Below, in pieces: positions 16,904 through 25,320 of a stretch of 64,000 nt of DNA. The DNA lies in the NCBI GenBank assembly GCA_016124535.1, contig WGNK01000053.1, forward strand, positions 39,748-103,747, given 5' to 3'. Below the pieces are notes generated by a model, which ran no database searches, was not told the origin of the DNA, and saw only the letters and a program-made list of their open reading frames with translations. The translations under genes were made by a program, and so were the position numbers. The DNA comes from Azospirillum sp. (GTDB lineage: Bacteria > Pseudomonadota > Alphaproteobacteria > Azospirillales > Azospirillaceae). Position 1 is the first letter of the stretch, and each line of letters opens with the position of its first letter.

Positions 16904-19441
16904 TCAAGAGCGGCGCTGGTCGGCGCTGGTGCGGCTCAGCAGTGCCGGGACCTGCTCGGGCGAGATCGGCTTGCCGAACAGGTAACCCTGGCCGTACCGA
17001 CAGCCCAAGGTCTGGAGGAAGGCGGCTTCGTTCTCGGTCTCGATCCCTTCGGCGCAGACTTCGAGGCCGAGCACGGCGGCCAGGGTGGTGATCACGCGGA
17101 CGATCGCGGCATCTTCCTTGCGGTTGGCCAGGGCCTGAACGAAGCCGCGATCGATCTTAAGGGTATCGGCGGGAAAGCGCTGCAGATAGCTCAGGGACGA
17201 ATAACCGGTGCCGAAATCGTCGATCGCCAGGCGGACGCCCAGCGCACGGATCGCCCGCATGACCTCTTCGGCGCGCTCGGGATCCTGCATGAAGGTGCTT
17301 TCGGTCAATTCCAGCCTGAGCGTCGTCGGTGAGACGCCGCTGTCGCTAAGGCAACGCCGGACCCGGTCCAGCAGATCGTCGTCGCGAAACTGCTGGGTCG
17401 ACACGTTGACGCCGACAAACAGGTGCCGATGTTCGGGGAATTGCCGGTGCCACCGCGCGAGTTGCCGGGCCGCTGCCGTCAGCGCCCAGTTGCCGAGCGA
17501 GCCGATCAGGCCGCACTCTTCGGCGATCGGGATGAATTCGTCGGGCGAGACCAACCCGTGGTCGGGGTGTTCCCAGCGCATCAGGGCCTCGAAGCCGGCA
17601 ATCCCCCGGTTGTCGAGAAACACGATCGGCTGGTAGTAGAGCCGAAGCTGTTCGCGTTCCACCGCCCGCCGCAGGGCCGTTTCGATGCGGATTCGCGCCA
17701 TGACGTGTTCGCGCAGGCGGGCGTCGGACACCTCGGCACGGTTACGTCCCTCGGCCTTGGCCCGGACCATGGCCAGACCGGCATCCCGCAGCATGTCGGC
17801 CGGATTGTCGTAGCCGGTGGCGCTGGAGGCGATGCCGATCGAAGCGGTCAGCACGACCTCGCGATCGACGATCTGGAATGGCTTGGCCAGCACCTGCAGC
17901 ATGGCCTGGGCGGTCGCCAGTGCCGTGGTTGGATCCCCGGCTTCATCGAGCAGAAGGCAGAATTCGTCGGCGCTGAGGCGCCCCAGGGTGTCGCCGATGC
18001 GGCGGAACCGGGCCAGACGGACCGCGGTCGAGGTCAGCACCAGATCGCCCGAGCCGGTACCCAGGCTCTCATTGATCTGCTTGAAGCGATCGAGATCGAT
18101 CAAAAGCAGGGCGAATTCTTTGCCGCCGCTGCGATGACGGCGATCGAGCGCCTGGCCGACGCGATCGAGCAGCAGGGTGCGATTGGCGAGCCCGGTCAGA
18201 CCGTCGTAGAGCGCATCGTGCTGGAGCTGCAGTTCAGCGCGCTTGCGCGTGGTGATATTGGTCATCGAGCCGGCGAAGCGGAACGGCCGTCCGGACTCGT
18301 CGCGCACCGCAAGCCCCCGGATCACCACCCACAGTTCCGAGCCATCGGCGTGGATCATCCGGCATTCCTGTTCCAGATGCTCGCCCTGGCCGGCAAGATG
18401 CAGGTCGATTGCAGCCTTCAGCGCCGGCAAGTCGTCCGGTACGACCCGGCGAAACCAGAAGTCCAAAGGATTGCCGCCGCTGGCTTCGCCGTCGGCGTCG
18501 GGGCGGCAGCCCAGCATCTCCCGCCAGCGGGGCGAGAAATAGGCTTCGCCACTGGCGATTTGCCAATCCCACAAGCCGTCATTGGCGCCATGTGCGGCCA
18601 GCGCATAGCGTTCCTCGCTTTGGCGCAGCGACTGTTCGGCCAGCTTGCGGTCGGTGATATCGGCCTGCGAGCCGACGATCCGCACCGGGCAGCCGAACGC
18701 GTCGAGCACCGCCAGGCCGCGGCACAGCATCCAGCGCCAGGCGCCGCGGGCATCGGCCATACGGTATTCGATCTGGAACGGCTTGCCACCGGCCCCGGTC
18801 TGGGCATCGGTCTGGGCGTCGAGGGTCGCCTGCAGCCAGATCAGGTCGTCGCGATGGACCCTACGAAGCCAGTCTTCCGGCGAACTGCCGATTTCCTCCT
18901 CGGCGAAGCCAAGCAGCGATTTCCAACGCGGTGCGTAATAGATCGTGTTGCTGCGCAGATCCCAGTCATAGAGACCGTCATTGCTGGCCGCCGCGGCCAG
19001 GGCATAACGCTCCTCGCTCTGGCGCAGGGACTGTTCGGCCAGCTTGCGTTCGGTGATGTCGGAGATCGAACCGACCATGCGCTCCGGCTCGCCGTCGCTG
19101 CCGTTGACCGCAACCCCGCGACAGATCAGCCAGCGCCACTCGGCCTCACCGCGCCGCACCCGGTGCTCGATGTGAAACGGCAGGGTCATGCCGCCCATCT
19201 GGCCCTCGAAACAGGCGTAGAGCCATTCGAGGTCTTCGGGGTGGACGCGGTCGAGCCAGTCGTCCGGCGGCTGGTGGCCGGTTGCGGACGGCGACAATCC
19301 GACCAACTCCCGGAAGCGCGGCGACATGTAGAGGGTATCGGTCCGCAGGTCCCAGTCCCACAGGCCTTCGCGACCGGCCTTCTCGGCCAGTTCGTAGCGT
19401 TCGATCAGCAGGCTCTGGGGCGTACTCACGGGCTGGTGCAT
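16904..19441 (-). CDS. Cyclic di-GMP phosphodiesterase with three PAS domains, degenerate GGDEF and intact EAL
   Basis: An 845-residue soluble sensor. Three PAS/PAC units lie at about 15-135, 145-268 and 278-400; the linkers after the first and second are nearly identical (RKLAEQSLRQSEERYALAA), indicating internal duplication. The GGDEF domain (about 407-570) has SADEF at 490-494 in place of GGDEF, so it should not make cyclic di-GMP; it may bind GTP and regulate. The EAL domain (about 588-835) keeps FEALMRW, the glutamate of LELTES, DDFGTGYSSL, KIDRGF and EGIE, the residues needed for hydrolysis. No membrane segment is present. It is expected to lower cyclic di-GMP in response to an intracellular signal. 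Confidence 0.92.
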   Translation of the reverse strand: MHQPVSTPQSLLIERYELAEKAGREGLWDWDLRTDTLYMSPRFRELVGLSPSATGHQPPDDWLDRVHPEDLEWLYACFEGQMGGMTLPFHIEHRVRRGEAEWRWLICRGVAVNGSDGEPERMVGSISDITERKLAEQSLRQSEERYALAAAASNDGLYDWDLRSNTIYYAPRWKSLLGFAEEEIGSSPEDWLRRVHRDDLIWLQATLDAQTDAQTGAGGKPFQIEYRMADARGAWRWMLCRGLAVLDAFGCPVRIVGSQADITDRKLAEQSLRQSEERYALAAHGANDGLWDWQIASGEAYFSPRWREMLGCRPDADGEASGGNPLDFWFRRVVPDDLPALKAAIDLHLAGQGEHLEQECRMIHADGSELWVVIRGLAVRDESGRPFRFAGSMTNITTRKRAELQLQHDALYDGLTGLANRTLLLDRVGQALDRRHRSGGKEFALLLIDLDRFKQINESLGTGSGDLVLTSTAVRLARFRRIGDTLGRLSADEFCLLLDEAGDPTTALATAQAMLQVLAKPFQIVDREVVLTASIGIASSATGYDNPADMLRDAGLAMVRAKAEGRNRAEVSDARLREHVMARIRIETALRRAVEREQLRLYYQPIVFLDNRGIAGFEALMRWEHPDHGLVSPDEFIPIAEECGLIGSLGNWALTAAARQLARWHRQFPEHRHLFVGVNVSTQQFRDDDLLDRVRRCLSDSGVSPTTLRLELTESTFMQDPERAEEVMRAIRALGVRLAIDDFGTGYSSLSYLQRFPADTLKIDRGFVQALANRKEDAAIVRVITTLAAVLGLEVCAEGIETENEAAFLQTLGCRYGQGYLFGKPISPEQVPALLSRTSADQRRS

Positions 19442-19559
19442 CCCTTGTTTGGGGACCGATTTCGGCGGCCGAGCCGGGGGGCTCCCTTGGAAATGGGCGA
19501 GGGAATGGCGAGCGAAGGGAGGAACCGGCGGTAAAAGCGGTGGCGTGGCGACCGGTTGC

Positions 19560-20744
19560 TCACCTCGCGACGGCTCCGCTGCCGGTCCGGGAGAGCTTGC
19601 GCAGGGTTCGCCATTCGCCGATCAGCGCGCCGATCGAACGGCGATTGCTGGCGGTCGCCAAGACCCGGAACGCCGCGGCGACTCGACCAGCGCGCAGATG
19701 GCCCAAGGCATCGCCGAGCGCCACCGGAAAATGCAGAAAGACACTGGCATCCCGATAGCAGTCGCTCATGCAGCGGGTGCAGCCGTCGCGCACAAACGGC
19801 AGGGTGGCAAAATCTTCGATCGTCCCCATCGGCTCGGCCCAGAAATCGCAGCGGTAAAGGTTGAAGTGGTAGTCGAGGTAAAAATATTTGTAGCCGCCGA
19901 AACACGGAAAAACTTCGGGCTCACCCTTCAGATGACGGATCATCTCGGCAAGCGACGCGGCTGGGTTGAGCACCGGGAAACCGGTCTTGACGGTCTGGAC
20001 CGCGCGGAACGCGGCGATCAGCTCTTCTACCGAATAATCCACCAGCGACGAAGTCCGGGAAAACACCAGGGAGGACGAATGCAGCGCCGTCTTCGGATAA
20101 CTGAAGGTGACGGTGGTAAAACCCAGGGCACGCAGGAAGTCGATCAGGCGGTCGAAATCGTCGATCAGGCGATTGATCGTGACCGAGGCCACCGTCTTGA
20201 TGCCGCGTTCGGCCAGGCGCCGATTGGCGGTACGGATACGTTCGGCACCCCCCTTCAGGCCGCGATTGGCCTCGTGCGTCGCGGCGTCGGGGGCATCGAT
20301 CGAAATGAACAGGGTCCGCAAGCCCACCCGGTCGAGCGCGTCGATCGTCTGGCGGTGCAGGGTATAGCCGTTGGTCACCACCGAAGCCCGCATGCCCAGC
20401 GCGACTGCGCCGGCGATCAACTCGGGCAGGCCGCGGTGGAGGGTCGGCTCGCCACCGGTAAAGGTGAGATAGCGGATGCCGCGACGGTGGAGAATCGCGA
20501 TGGCGTCATGGGCGCGCGCGGTATCGGCCCATTTTCGCGCCCCGATCATGGACTTGTCGCGGGCATAGCCGCAGAAATCACAAGTCGCGTTGCAGACATT
20601 GGTCAGGGCGAAGTTGCAGATCGAGGGTCCGCCCTGAGGTAACAGCCCGAGCACGTCGGCAGCTTGGCGCAGCAGACCACCGCCGGGCGGCCGATCAGCC
20701 GCCGCCGCCGGAAGCGGGCCGGACTCCCTGCTGCCATCGGCCAT
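19560..20744 (-). CDS. Radical SAM enzyme of unknown substrate
   Basis: A 394-residue radical S-adenosylmethionine protein. The cluster-binding CxxxCxxC is CNATCDFC at 51-58, followed by FTGGEPTL, the family glycine motif. A second cysteine-rich area near the C-terminus (CFGGYKYFY, YRCDFW, CTRCMSDCYRD) could hold a further iron-sulfur cluster, as in SPASM-type enzymes, although the spacing is not classic. Hydrophobic patches near the end suggest membrane association. The layout recalls HpnH-like and peptide-modifying enzymes, but no precursor peptide or hopanoid gene is seen nearby. A small coiled-coil gene lies 95 bases upstream on the same strand. Confidence 0.8.
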   Translation of the reverse strand: MADGSRESGPLPAAAADRPPGGGLLRQAADVLGLLPQGGPSICNFALTNVCNATCDFCGYARDKSMIGARKWADTARAHDAIAILHRRGIRYLTFTGGEPTLHRGLPELIAGAVALGMRASVVTNGYTLHRQTIDALDRVGLRTLFISIDAPDAATHEANRGLKGGAERIRTANRRLAERGIKTVASVTINRLIDDFDRLIDFLRALGFTTVTFSYPKTALHSSSLVFSRTSSLVDYSVEELIAAFRAVQTVKTGFPVLNPAASLAEMIRHLKGEPEVFPCFGGYKYFYLDYHFNLYRCDFWAEPMGTIEDFATLPFVRDGCTRCMSDCYRDASVFLHFPVALGDALGHLRAGRVAAAFRVLATASNRRSIGALIGEWRTLRKLSRTGSGAVAR

Positions 20745-20839
20745 GGGGCTGGTTCCCGTTCTTCAGCCAACCGGGTTAAAGGTCGCGGACGGGCGATCGA
20801 GTGCCGCCGTCGCCGGGATGCGCGTTACCGGTTCTGACC

Positions 20840-21160
20840 TCAGCGTGCCCGGAACCGGGGCGGGATCAGCCGGGTGGCTGCGGCACGGTGCGGACCGGTG
20901 TAGCTGCGTGGATTGGCATCGTCGTCGCTGCCCGGGTCGGTCGGCCGGTTGGTCTGGGTTGCCGCCGCCTTGGTCGCCTGGGCGATCTCGAGTTCAAGAG
21001 CGGCGATCTTGGCCCGCAAGGCGATGCGGAGATCGACGGTGGTCTCCTTGCCCGCGAAGCGCTCGTAATCCTCGCGGCAGCGGGCGAGTTGGGAGCGCAG
21101 AGTCTGCAGGGTCGGTCTGCCACCGGATTTGCGGTAGATCCTCTCATCGTGCTGCTTCAT
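20840..21160 (-). CDS. Small coiled-coil protein, unknown function
   Basis: A 106-residue basic protein. Residues about 15-65 form a predicted helical coiled coil (LRSQLARCREDYERF and LRAKIAALELEIAQA). The tail is Thr/Pro/Arg-rich and probably disordered. The ATG at 21160 follows a GAGGT ribosome site with good spacing, better than the Met 17 codons upstream. It may be co-transcribed with the radical SAM gene. I do not recognise a family. Confidence 0.6.
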   Translation of the reverse strand: MKQHDERIYRKSGGRPTLQTLRSQLARCREDYERFAGKETTVDLRIALRAKIAALELEIAQATKAAATQTNRPTDPGSDDDANPRSYTGPHRAAATRLIPPRFRAR

Positions 21161-21249
21161 GGCCTGACCTCGCGGTTGCCGGGGGTGGAAGTGAGGGTCG
21201 TGGCGGACCAAATAGTCGACGGTAGGGTACTATAACGCGGAATACCGGA

Positions 21250-21702
21250 ATGTCGCCCGTCAGCCTGCTGCTCAACCTGCTTTGGATCGTGTTCGGCGGC
21301 CTGTGGATGGCGGTCGGCTGGGTGATCGCCGGTGTCATCATGGCGCTCACCTTGATTGGCCTGCCATGGGCACGTACGGCATTCGGTATCGCCTACTATA
21401 CCTTGGTCCCGTTCGGACGCACCACAATCAACCGCGACGAATATTCCGGCGGCGGCAATTTCGTTGCCGGCCCCTACGGCTTGGTCCGTAACGTCGTGTG
21501 GTTCGTTTTGGCCGGTTGGTGGCTGGCGCTGTGCCACCTGTTCACTGCGATCATGCTCGCAATCACGCTGATCGGCATTCCCTTCGCTTGGGCGCATCTG
21601 AAACTGGCCGCCTTGGCGGTGTGGCCGGTCGGTAAAGTGGTGGTCACCACCGAGGAAGCCCGGCAGTTCCAAATTCCGCGACCGATGCGTCGGGTGGCGT
21701 GA
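21250..21702 (+). CDS. YccF-family inner membrane protein
   Basis: A 150-residue membrane protein with two internally similar halves, each with a hydrophobic helix pair followed by an (I/L)TLIG(L/I)P motif: ALTLIGLPWAR in the first and AITLIGIPFAW in the second. This is the tandem YccF domain pattern. The function of the family is not established. The gene stands alone, divergent from the small coiled-coil gene. Confidence 0.85.
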   Translation: MSPVSLLLNLLWIVFGGLWMAVGWVIAGVIMALTLIGLPWARTAFGIAYYTLVPFGRTTINRDEYSGGGNFVAGPYGLVRNVVWFVLAGWWLALCHLFTAIMLAITLIGIPFAWAHLKLAALAVWPVGKVVVTTEEARQFQIPRPMRRVA

Positions 21703-22419
21703 AGCGCGGCGGTTCGGGATCGCCGAGTCGATTGTGTCGAATCTTCGGGGGCCGTGGCGGGGCAGGGCTGCCCTGCCGAGTCCCGCAGGATTCCACGGCG
21801 ATGGGCCGGCCGATCGGCGTCTCTACGGGGTTGGCATGGCCCTTCGGATGTTGCGTCGCCGCCACGCCGACCAAAATAATTATCGAGAATTAACGATTTT
21901 TGCGTCGCAATACGATTTGGCCACACTGGACGAGGCAACGGCGGGCGGCTGGCGACTCCGATATTCGCGATCGAGGCGGAAGGAATCGATAGTGCGTCAA
22001 CACATGGACAAGAGAAACCTAGCACTTAGATAATAAATGATGTGGATTTGTCATTCCATCCGGCGGGAAGCACGGCAGGAAACCAACATATTGTAGAAAT
22101 TATTGTCGGCATATGCCGCAGAGTCTGCGCTGGATTGGCAGTGCTGGCGTCATGACCGATGGTTGCTCCCGGCATTATTCCCGACCCAGAGTCTACGATT
22201 CGTCTGTGTAACAAAGGAACCATTATTTTCGGCTGGAGTTTTGAAGCCCGCTTCTTAGAGTGGTCCGATGGGGGGCAGGGACTGCCGGTTCAAATCGGTA
22301 ATGCCCTGGCAGGAATGGCTCGGTTTGAAGGCGCGGTTTGAGCGAATTCAAACGATAATCGAGCGGCACAAGATTTGCCGTTCACATCCCAGGGAACCTG
22401 CGGAGCGAGGGAGGCAAGC
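21703..22419. other. 717-base gene-poor, AT-richer region
   Basis: No gene can be supported here. Base composition drops clearly below the surroundings around 21860-22260 (runs such as AAAATAATTATCGAGAATTA). Short frames have neither ribosome sites nor recognisable products. A tRNA-like T-arm at 22283-22300 has no matching acceptor or anticodon arm. The stretch may be a decayed insertion or a regulatory region for the gene at 22420. Confidence 0.5.
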
Positions 22420-22782
22420 ATGCGTCGATGGGCTGCATTGGCTGTGCTGGGTTTGGCGGTTTGGGCATCACCCGTGGAACCGATCGCGGTCGCACAATCG
22501 GCAAGCGGTGACGCTTGGGGCGACGCCACGATGATCACCAGCTATGGGACGGTTTCGCCGAGTCTGGCTGGCTCCACCATGTTCGATGGTGGCGTCCGAA
22601 AGTCGTTCGGATACGCGCTCGGGCCTGATGGCCGTGGCTTCCGGGCGACTTTGAGCGAGTTCCTGTGGCGCAAGCCGTTGCGCGGCGGCGATGTCGCGCC
22701 GGACGATGCGGTGGACGGACCGTTGAGCGGCGACGTGACCGGCCACGTTCACTTCCTGAACCCGCGGATCAGCGTATTTTAG
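22420..22782 (+). CDS. Small secreted protein of unknown function
   Basis: A 120-residue protein with a signal peptide (about 1-25, ending near PIAVAQSA). The mature part has no recognised domain; it contains GDATMITSYGTVS and a Gly/Asp-rich middle. The ATG at 22420 is preceded by a strong GGGAGG ribosome site. It is convergent with recR. It could be a lineage-specific periplasmic protein. Confidence 0.55.
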   Translation: MRRWAALAVLGLAVWASPVEPIAVAQSASGDAWGDATMITSYGTVSPSLAGSTMFDGGVRKSFGYALGPDGRGFRATLSEFLWRKPLRGGDVAPDDAVDGPLSGDVTGHVHFLNPRISVF

Positions 22783-22825
22783 GTTGGCACCCGCGGTGCC
22801 GGCCGACGCGGTTCAGAGTGCTGGC

Positions 22826-23425
22826 TCAGGCTGGCCGGCGCGCCCGGAGCGCGGCGGCCAGCGTCCCGTCATCGAGATAATCGAGTTCGCCGCCCAGCGG
22901 GACCCCTTGGGCCAGGCGTGAAATTGCCACCCCGGCATGGGCGAGCCGGTCGGCGACGACATGGGCGGTCGCTTGGCCATCGACCGTCGCGTTGAGCGCC
23001 AGGATGACTTCGGTCACCTCTTCGGCGCGCGCGCGTTCGACCAGGCCGGCCAGATTGAGATCGTCGGGGCCGACCCCGGCCAGCGCGGAAAGTGTGCCGC
23101 CGAGCACGTGGTAGCGTCCGCGAAAGGCCCGCGCCCGCTCCATCGCCCAGAGATCCGCAACCTCCTCGACGATGCAGATGACCGAGCCGTCGCGGCTGGG
23201 GTCAGCACAAATCGCGCAAGGCTGGCAGCTGTCGAGATTGCCGCAAATGGTGCAATTGGTCACCTTTTGCTGGACCTCGGTCAAGGCCTCGGCGAGCGGC
23301 ACCAGCAAGCTGTCCCGGCGCTTCAACAAATGCAACGCGGCCCGGCGCGCCGAGCGCGGCCCCAGGCCCGGTAGCTTGGCCAGGAGTTGGGTCAGCCGCT
23401 CGATTTCGATGCCAGACACGGCCAA
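22826..23425 (-). CDS. recR: Recombination mediator protein
   Basis: RecR works with RecO (and RecF) to load RecA onto gapped single-stranded DNA. The 199 residues show the helix-hairpin-helix start (LAKLPGLGPRSARRAALHLL), a C4 zinc finger with Cys58, Cys61, Cys70 and Cys73, and a Toprim domain (VICIVEEVADLWAMER, ALNATVDGQAT). It starts 22 bases after the dnaA stop, on the same strand, so the two are probably co-transcribed. The more common neighbours dnaX and ybaB are absent. Confidence 0.95.
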   Translation of the reverse strand: MAVSGIEIERLTQLLAKLPGLGPRSARRAALHLLKRRDSLLVPLAEALTEVQQKVTNCTICGNLDSCQPCAICADPSRDGSVICIVEEVADLWAMERARAFRGRYHVLGGTLSALAGVGPDDLNLAGLVERARAEEVTEVILALNATVDGQATAHVVADRLAHAGVAISRLAQGVPLGGELDYLDDGTLAAALRARRPA

Positions 23426-23447
23426 ACCACCTCCGGGCGGGGAGGGA

Positions 23448-24875
23448 TCAGCCCTCGAGCATCCGCCGCAGCAGTTCGATATCTTCGGCGAAGGCGGCGT
23501 CCGACTGCCGCAGCTCTTCGACCTTGCGGACGGCGTGGATCACCGTGGTGTGGTCGCGACCGCCGAATTTGCGGCCGATCTCGGGCAGCGAGCGGGTGGT
23601 CAGCTGTTTGGCCAGGTACATCGCAACCTGGCGCGGGCGAGCGACCGCACGGGCCCGGCGCGGCGAGTGCATGTCGGCCAGCCGGATATTGTAGTGCTCG
23701 GCTACTTTCTTCTGAATTTCGTCGATCGACAGCCGGCGGTCGCTGGCGCGCAGCAGGTCGTAGAGCACCTCCTGGGTCGATTCCAGCGTGATCGCCCGGC
23801 CGACCAGCTCGGCATGGGCGACGATGCGGTTGAGCGCGCCTTCGAGCTCGCGGACATTTGACGTGATCTTGTGAGCGAGAAACTCCAGCACCCGTGGGGG
23901 TACCTTGCTCTCGACGTTCTCAGCCTTGGACTGCAGGATACCCAGGCGCAGCTCGTAGGTGGTCGGGTGAATGTCGGCGACCAGACCCCAGCCCAGCCGG
24001 GTGCGCAGACGCTCTTCCATGCCTTCAAGGTCAGAGGGCGACTTGTCGGCGGAGACGATGACTTGCCGATTCTGGTCAACCAGTGCATTGAAAGTATGGA
24101 AAAACTCCTCCTGGGTGCTGTCCTTCCCGGAAATGAACTGGACGTCGTCGATCATCAGGACATCGACCGAGCGGAATTGATGCTTGAAGGCCATCGTGTC
24201 CTTGAAGCGCAACGCCCGGATGAACTGGTACATGAATTTCTCGGCCGACAGATAGATCACCCGGCGCCTGGCATCCTTGCGCCGGATCGCCCAGGCGATC
24301 GCATGCATCAGGTGGGTCTTGCCCAGCCCGACGCCGCTATAGAGGAACAGCGGGTTGAAATTGACCGCGGCGGCATCGGCCACCCGGCGGGCGGCGGCAT
24401 GGGCGAATTCGTTGGGTTTGCCGACGACGAAATTCTCGAAAGTGAAGCGTGGATCGAGCGGCGCGGAAACATCATCCTCGTCGGTGATCGGCGCGGCGTA
24501 GGCGGCCGTCGGCAAGGGCAGCGCTGCCGCGATCGGTTCGGGCGCTGCGATTGGCTCGATGACCGGGAACTCGTCGTCATTGGCCGACGGCGGCGGCACC
24601 AGGCTGGCGGCGACGCCCCCGGCCGCCACGACGATCTCGACCGACTGCACGCTGGGATCTTCGCCGCTCCACAGGGAGCGAATGCGGTCGGCGTAGTGGC
24701 TCTCCACCCAATCGCGCATGAACCGGGTCGGTACGGCGATACAGACCTCGCCCGCCCGCATGCCGTTGAGGGTCAGCGGTTTCAGCCAGTTGCGATAGGC
24801 TGTTTCACCGACCTCATCCTTAAGCTTGCCGCAAATGCGGGCCCACTTCTGGTCAAGTGACGCACCCAACGACAT
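23448..24875 (-). CDS. dnaA: Chromosomal replication initiator protein
   Basis: DnaA binds DnaA boxes at the origin and opens the duplex. The 475-residue protein has domain I (about 1-85, with WLKPL), a proline/alanine-rich domain II linker (about 95-140), an AAA+ domain with GVGLGKTH (181-188) and VLMIDDVQFI (Walker B, from about 239), and a C-terminal DNA-binding domain with AMYLAKQLT and GGRDHTTVIHA, the DnaA signature. The ATG at 24875 follows GAGAGGA; two upstream in-frame Met codons give extensions with no family similarity. A long leader lies upstream with repeats and an upstream ORF. Confidence 0.97.
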   Translation of the reverse strand: MSLGASLDQKWARICGKLKDEVGETAYRNWLKPLTLNGMRAGEVCIAVPTRFMRDWVESHYADRIRSLWSGEDPSVQSVEIVVAAGGVAASLVPPPSANDDEFPVIEPIAAPEPIAAALPLPTAAYAAPITDEDDVSAPLDPRFTFENFVVGKPNEFAHAAARRVADAAAVNFNPLFLYSGVGLGKTHLMHAIAWAIRRKDARRRVIYLSAEKFMYQFIRALRFKDTMAFKHQFRSVDVLMIDDVQFISGKDSTQEEFFHTFNALVDQNRQVIVSADKSPSDLEGMEERLRTRLGWGLVADIHPTTYELRLGILQSKAENVESKVPPRVLEFLAHKITSNVRELEGALNRIVAHAELVGRAITLESTQEVLYDLLRASDRRLSIDEIQKKVAEHYNIRLADMHSPRRARAVARPRQVAMYLAKQLTTRSLPEIGRKFGGRDHTTVIHAVRKVEELRQSDAAFAEDIELLRRMLEG

Positions 24876-24970
24876 GCCGGTCAATCCTCTCACCGCATCA
24901 CGCATATGGAAATGCCGCCATTCTTGGCTATTGGCGTCATAGCCTGGCGCCAAGGTCCGATTTCGAAAGT

Positions 24971-25044
24971 CGTCGCCGTCAAAGTCAACGCGCTGTCAAA
25001 GTCATCGCTGTCATGGTTTCGTCGCTGTCACGGTGTCGTCAAAC
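24971..25044. repeat. Degenerate 14-17-bp repeats in the dnaA leader
   Basis: Four to five imperfect units share the core CGCTGTCA or CGCCGTCA followed by AAGTC, TGGTTTC or CGGTGTC. They lie 96-170 bases upstream of the dnaA ATG. They could be regulator half-sites or secondary-structure elements. Confidence 0.45.
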
Positions 25045-25102
25045 CGATGTTCCGGGGTCAACGCGCCGCACCAACAGACTTGTCCGAATCGCTGCCGGAT
25101 AA

Positions 25103-25168
25103 TCAGCGGCGCCGACAAACGGCCTGGCCACAACATCGAATGGTCAGCCGATAACAAGATAATGACAT
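25103..25168 (-). CDS. Possible 21-codon leader ORF upstream of dnaA
   Basis: An ATG at 25168 lies 5 bases after a perfect GGGAGG ribosome site (25174-25179). The frame runs 21 codons to a TGA and encodes a Cys/Arg-rich peptide (begins MSLSCYRL). It points toward dnaA and ends 227 bases before its start. Length alone gives no proof of translation; the strong ribosome site in an AT-rich stretch is the reason to list it. Confidence 0.35.
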   Translation of the reverse strand: MSLSCYRLTIRCCGQAVCRRR

Positions 25169-25236
25169 GATATCCTCCCGATTAATTCATGTATTTATTA
25201 AGTCATTTGTCAGATTTTTTTGGCACTTTTGTAATG

Positions 25237-25320
25237 TGCAAAGCAAAGGCTTTCAGATGCCTCCGCCGAGTTCTAATACTTAGGCAACCAATTCGGAGGC
25301 AAAGCTAGAATTACTTTGCA
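25237..25320. other. Nested inverted repeat between rpsT and dnaA
   Basis: Outer arms TGCAAAG (25237-25243) and CTTTGCA (25314-25320) enclose inner arms GCCTCCG (25259-25265) and CGGAGGC (25294-25300). The stacked arms could form an 84-base two-stem RNA or cruciform. No T-run makes it a classic terminator. It may end rpsT transcription, encode a small RNA or bind a regulator. Confidence 0.5.

Noticed and set aside
17423..19534. 703-codon plus-strand frame opposite the PAS-GGDEF-EAL gene
   Set aside because: No domain pattern is present; the minus-strand protein is unmistakable.
22283..22300. T-arm-like sequence with TTCAAAT loop and a five-pair stem
   Set aside because: No acceptor, D-arm or anticodon arm matches upstream, so no tRNA can be built.
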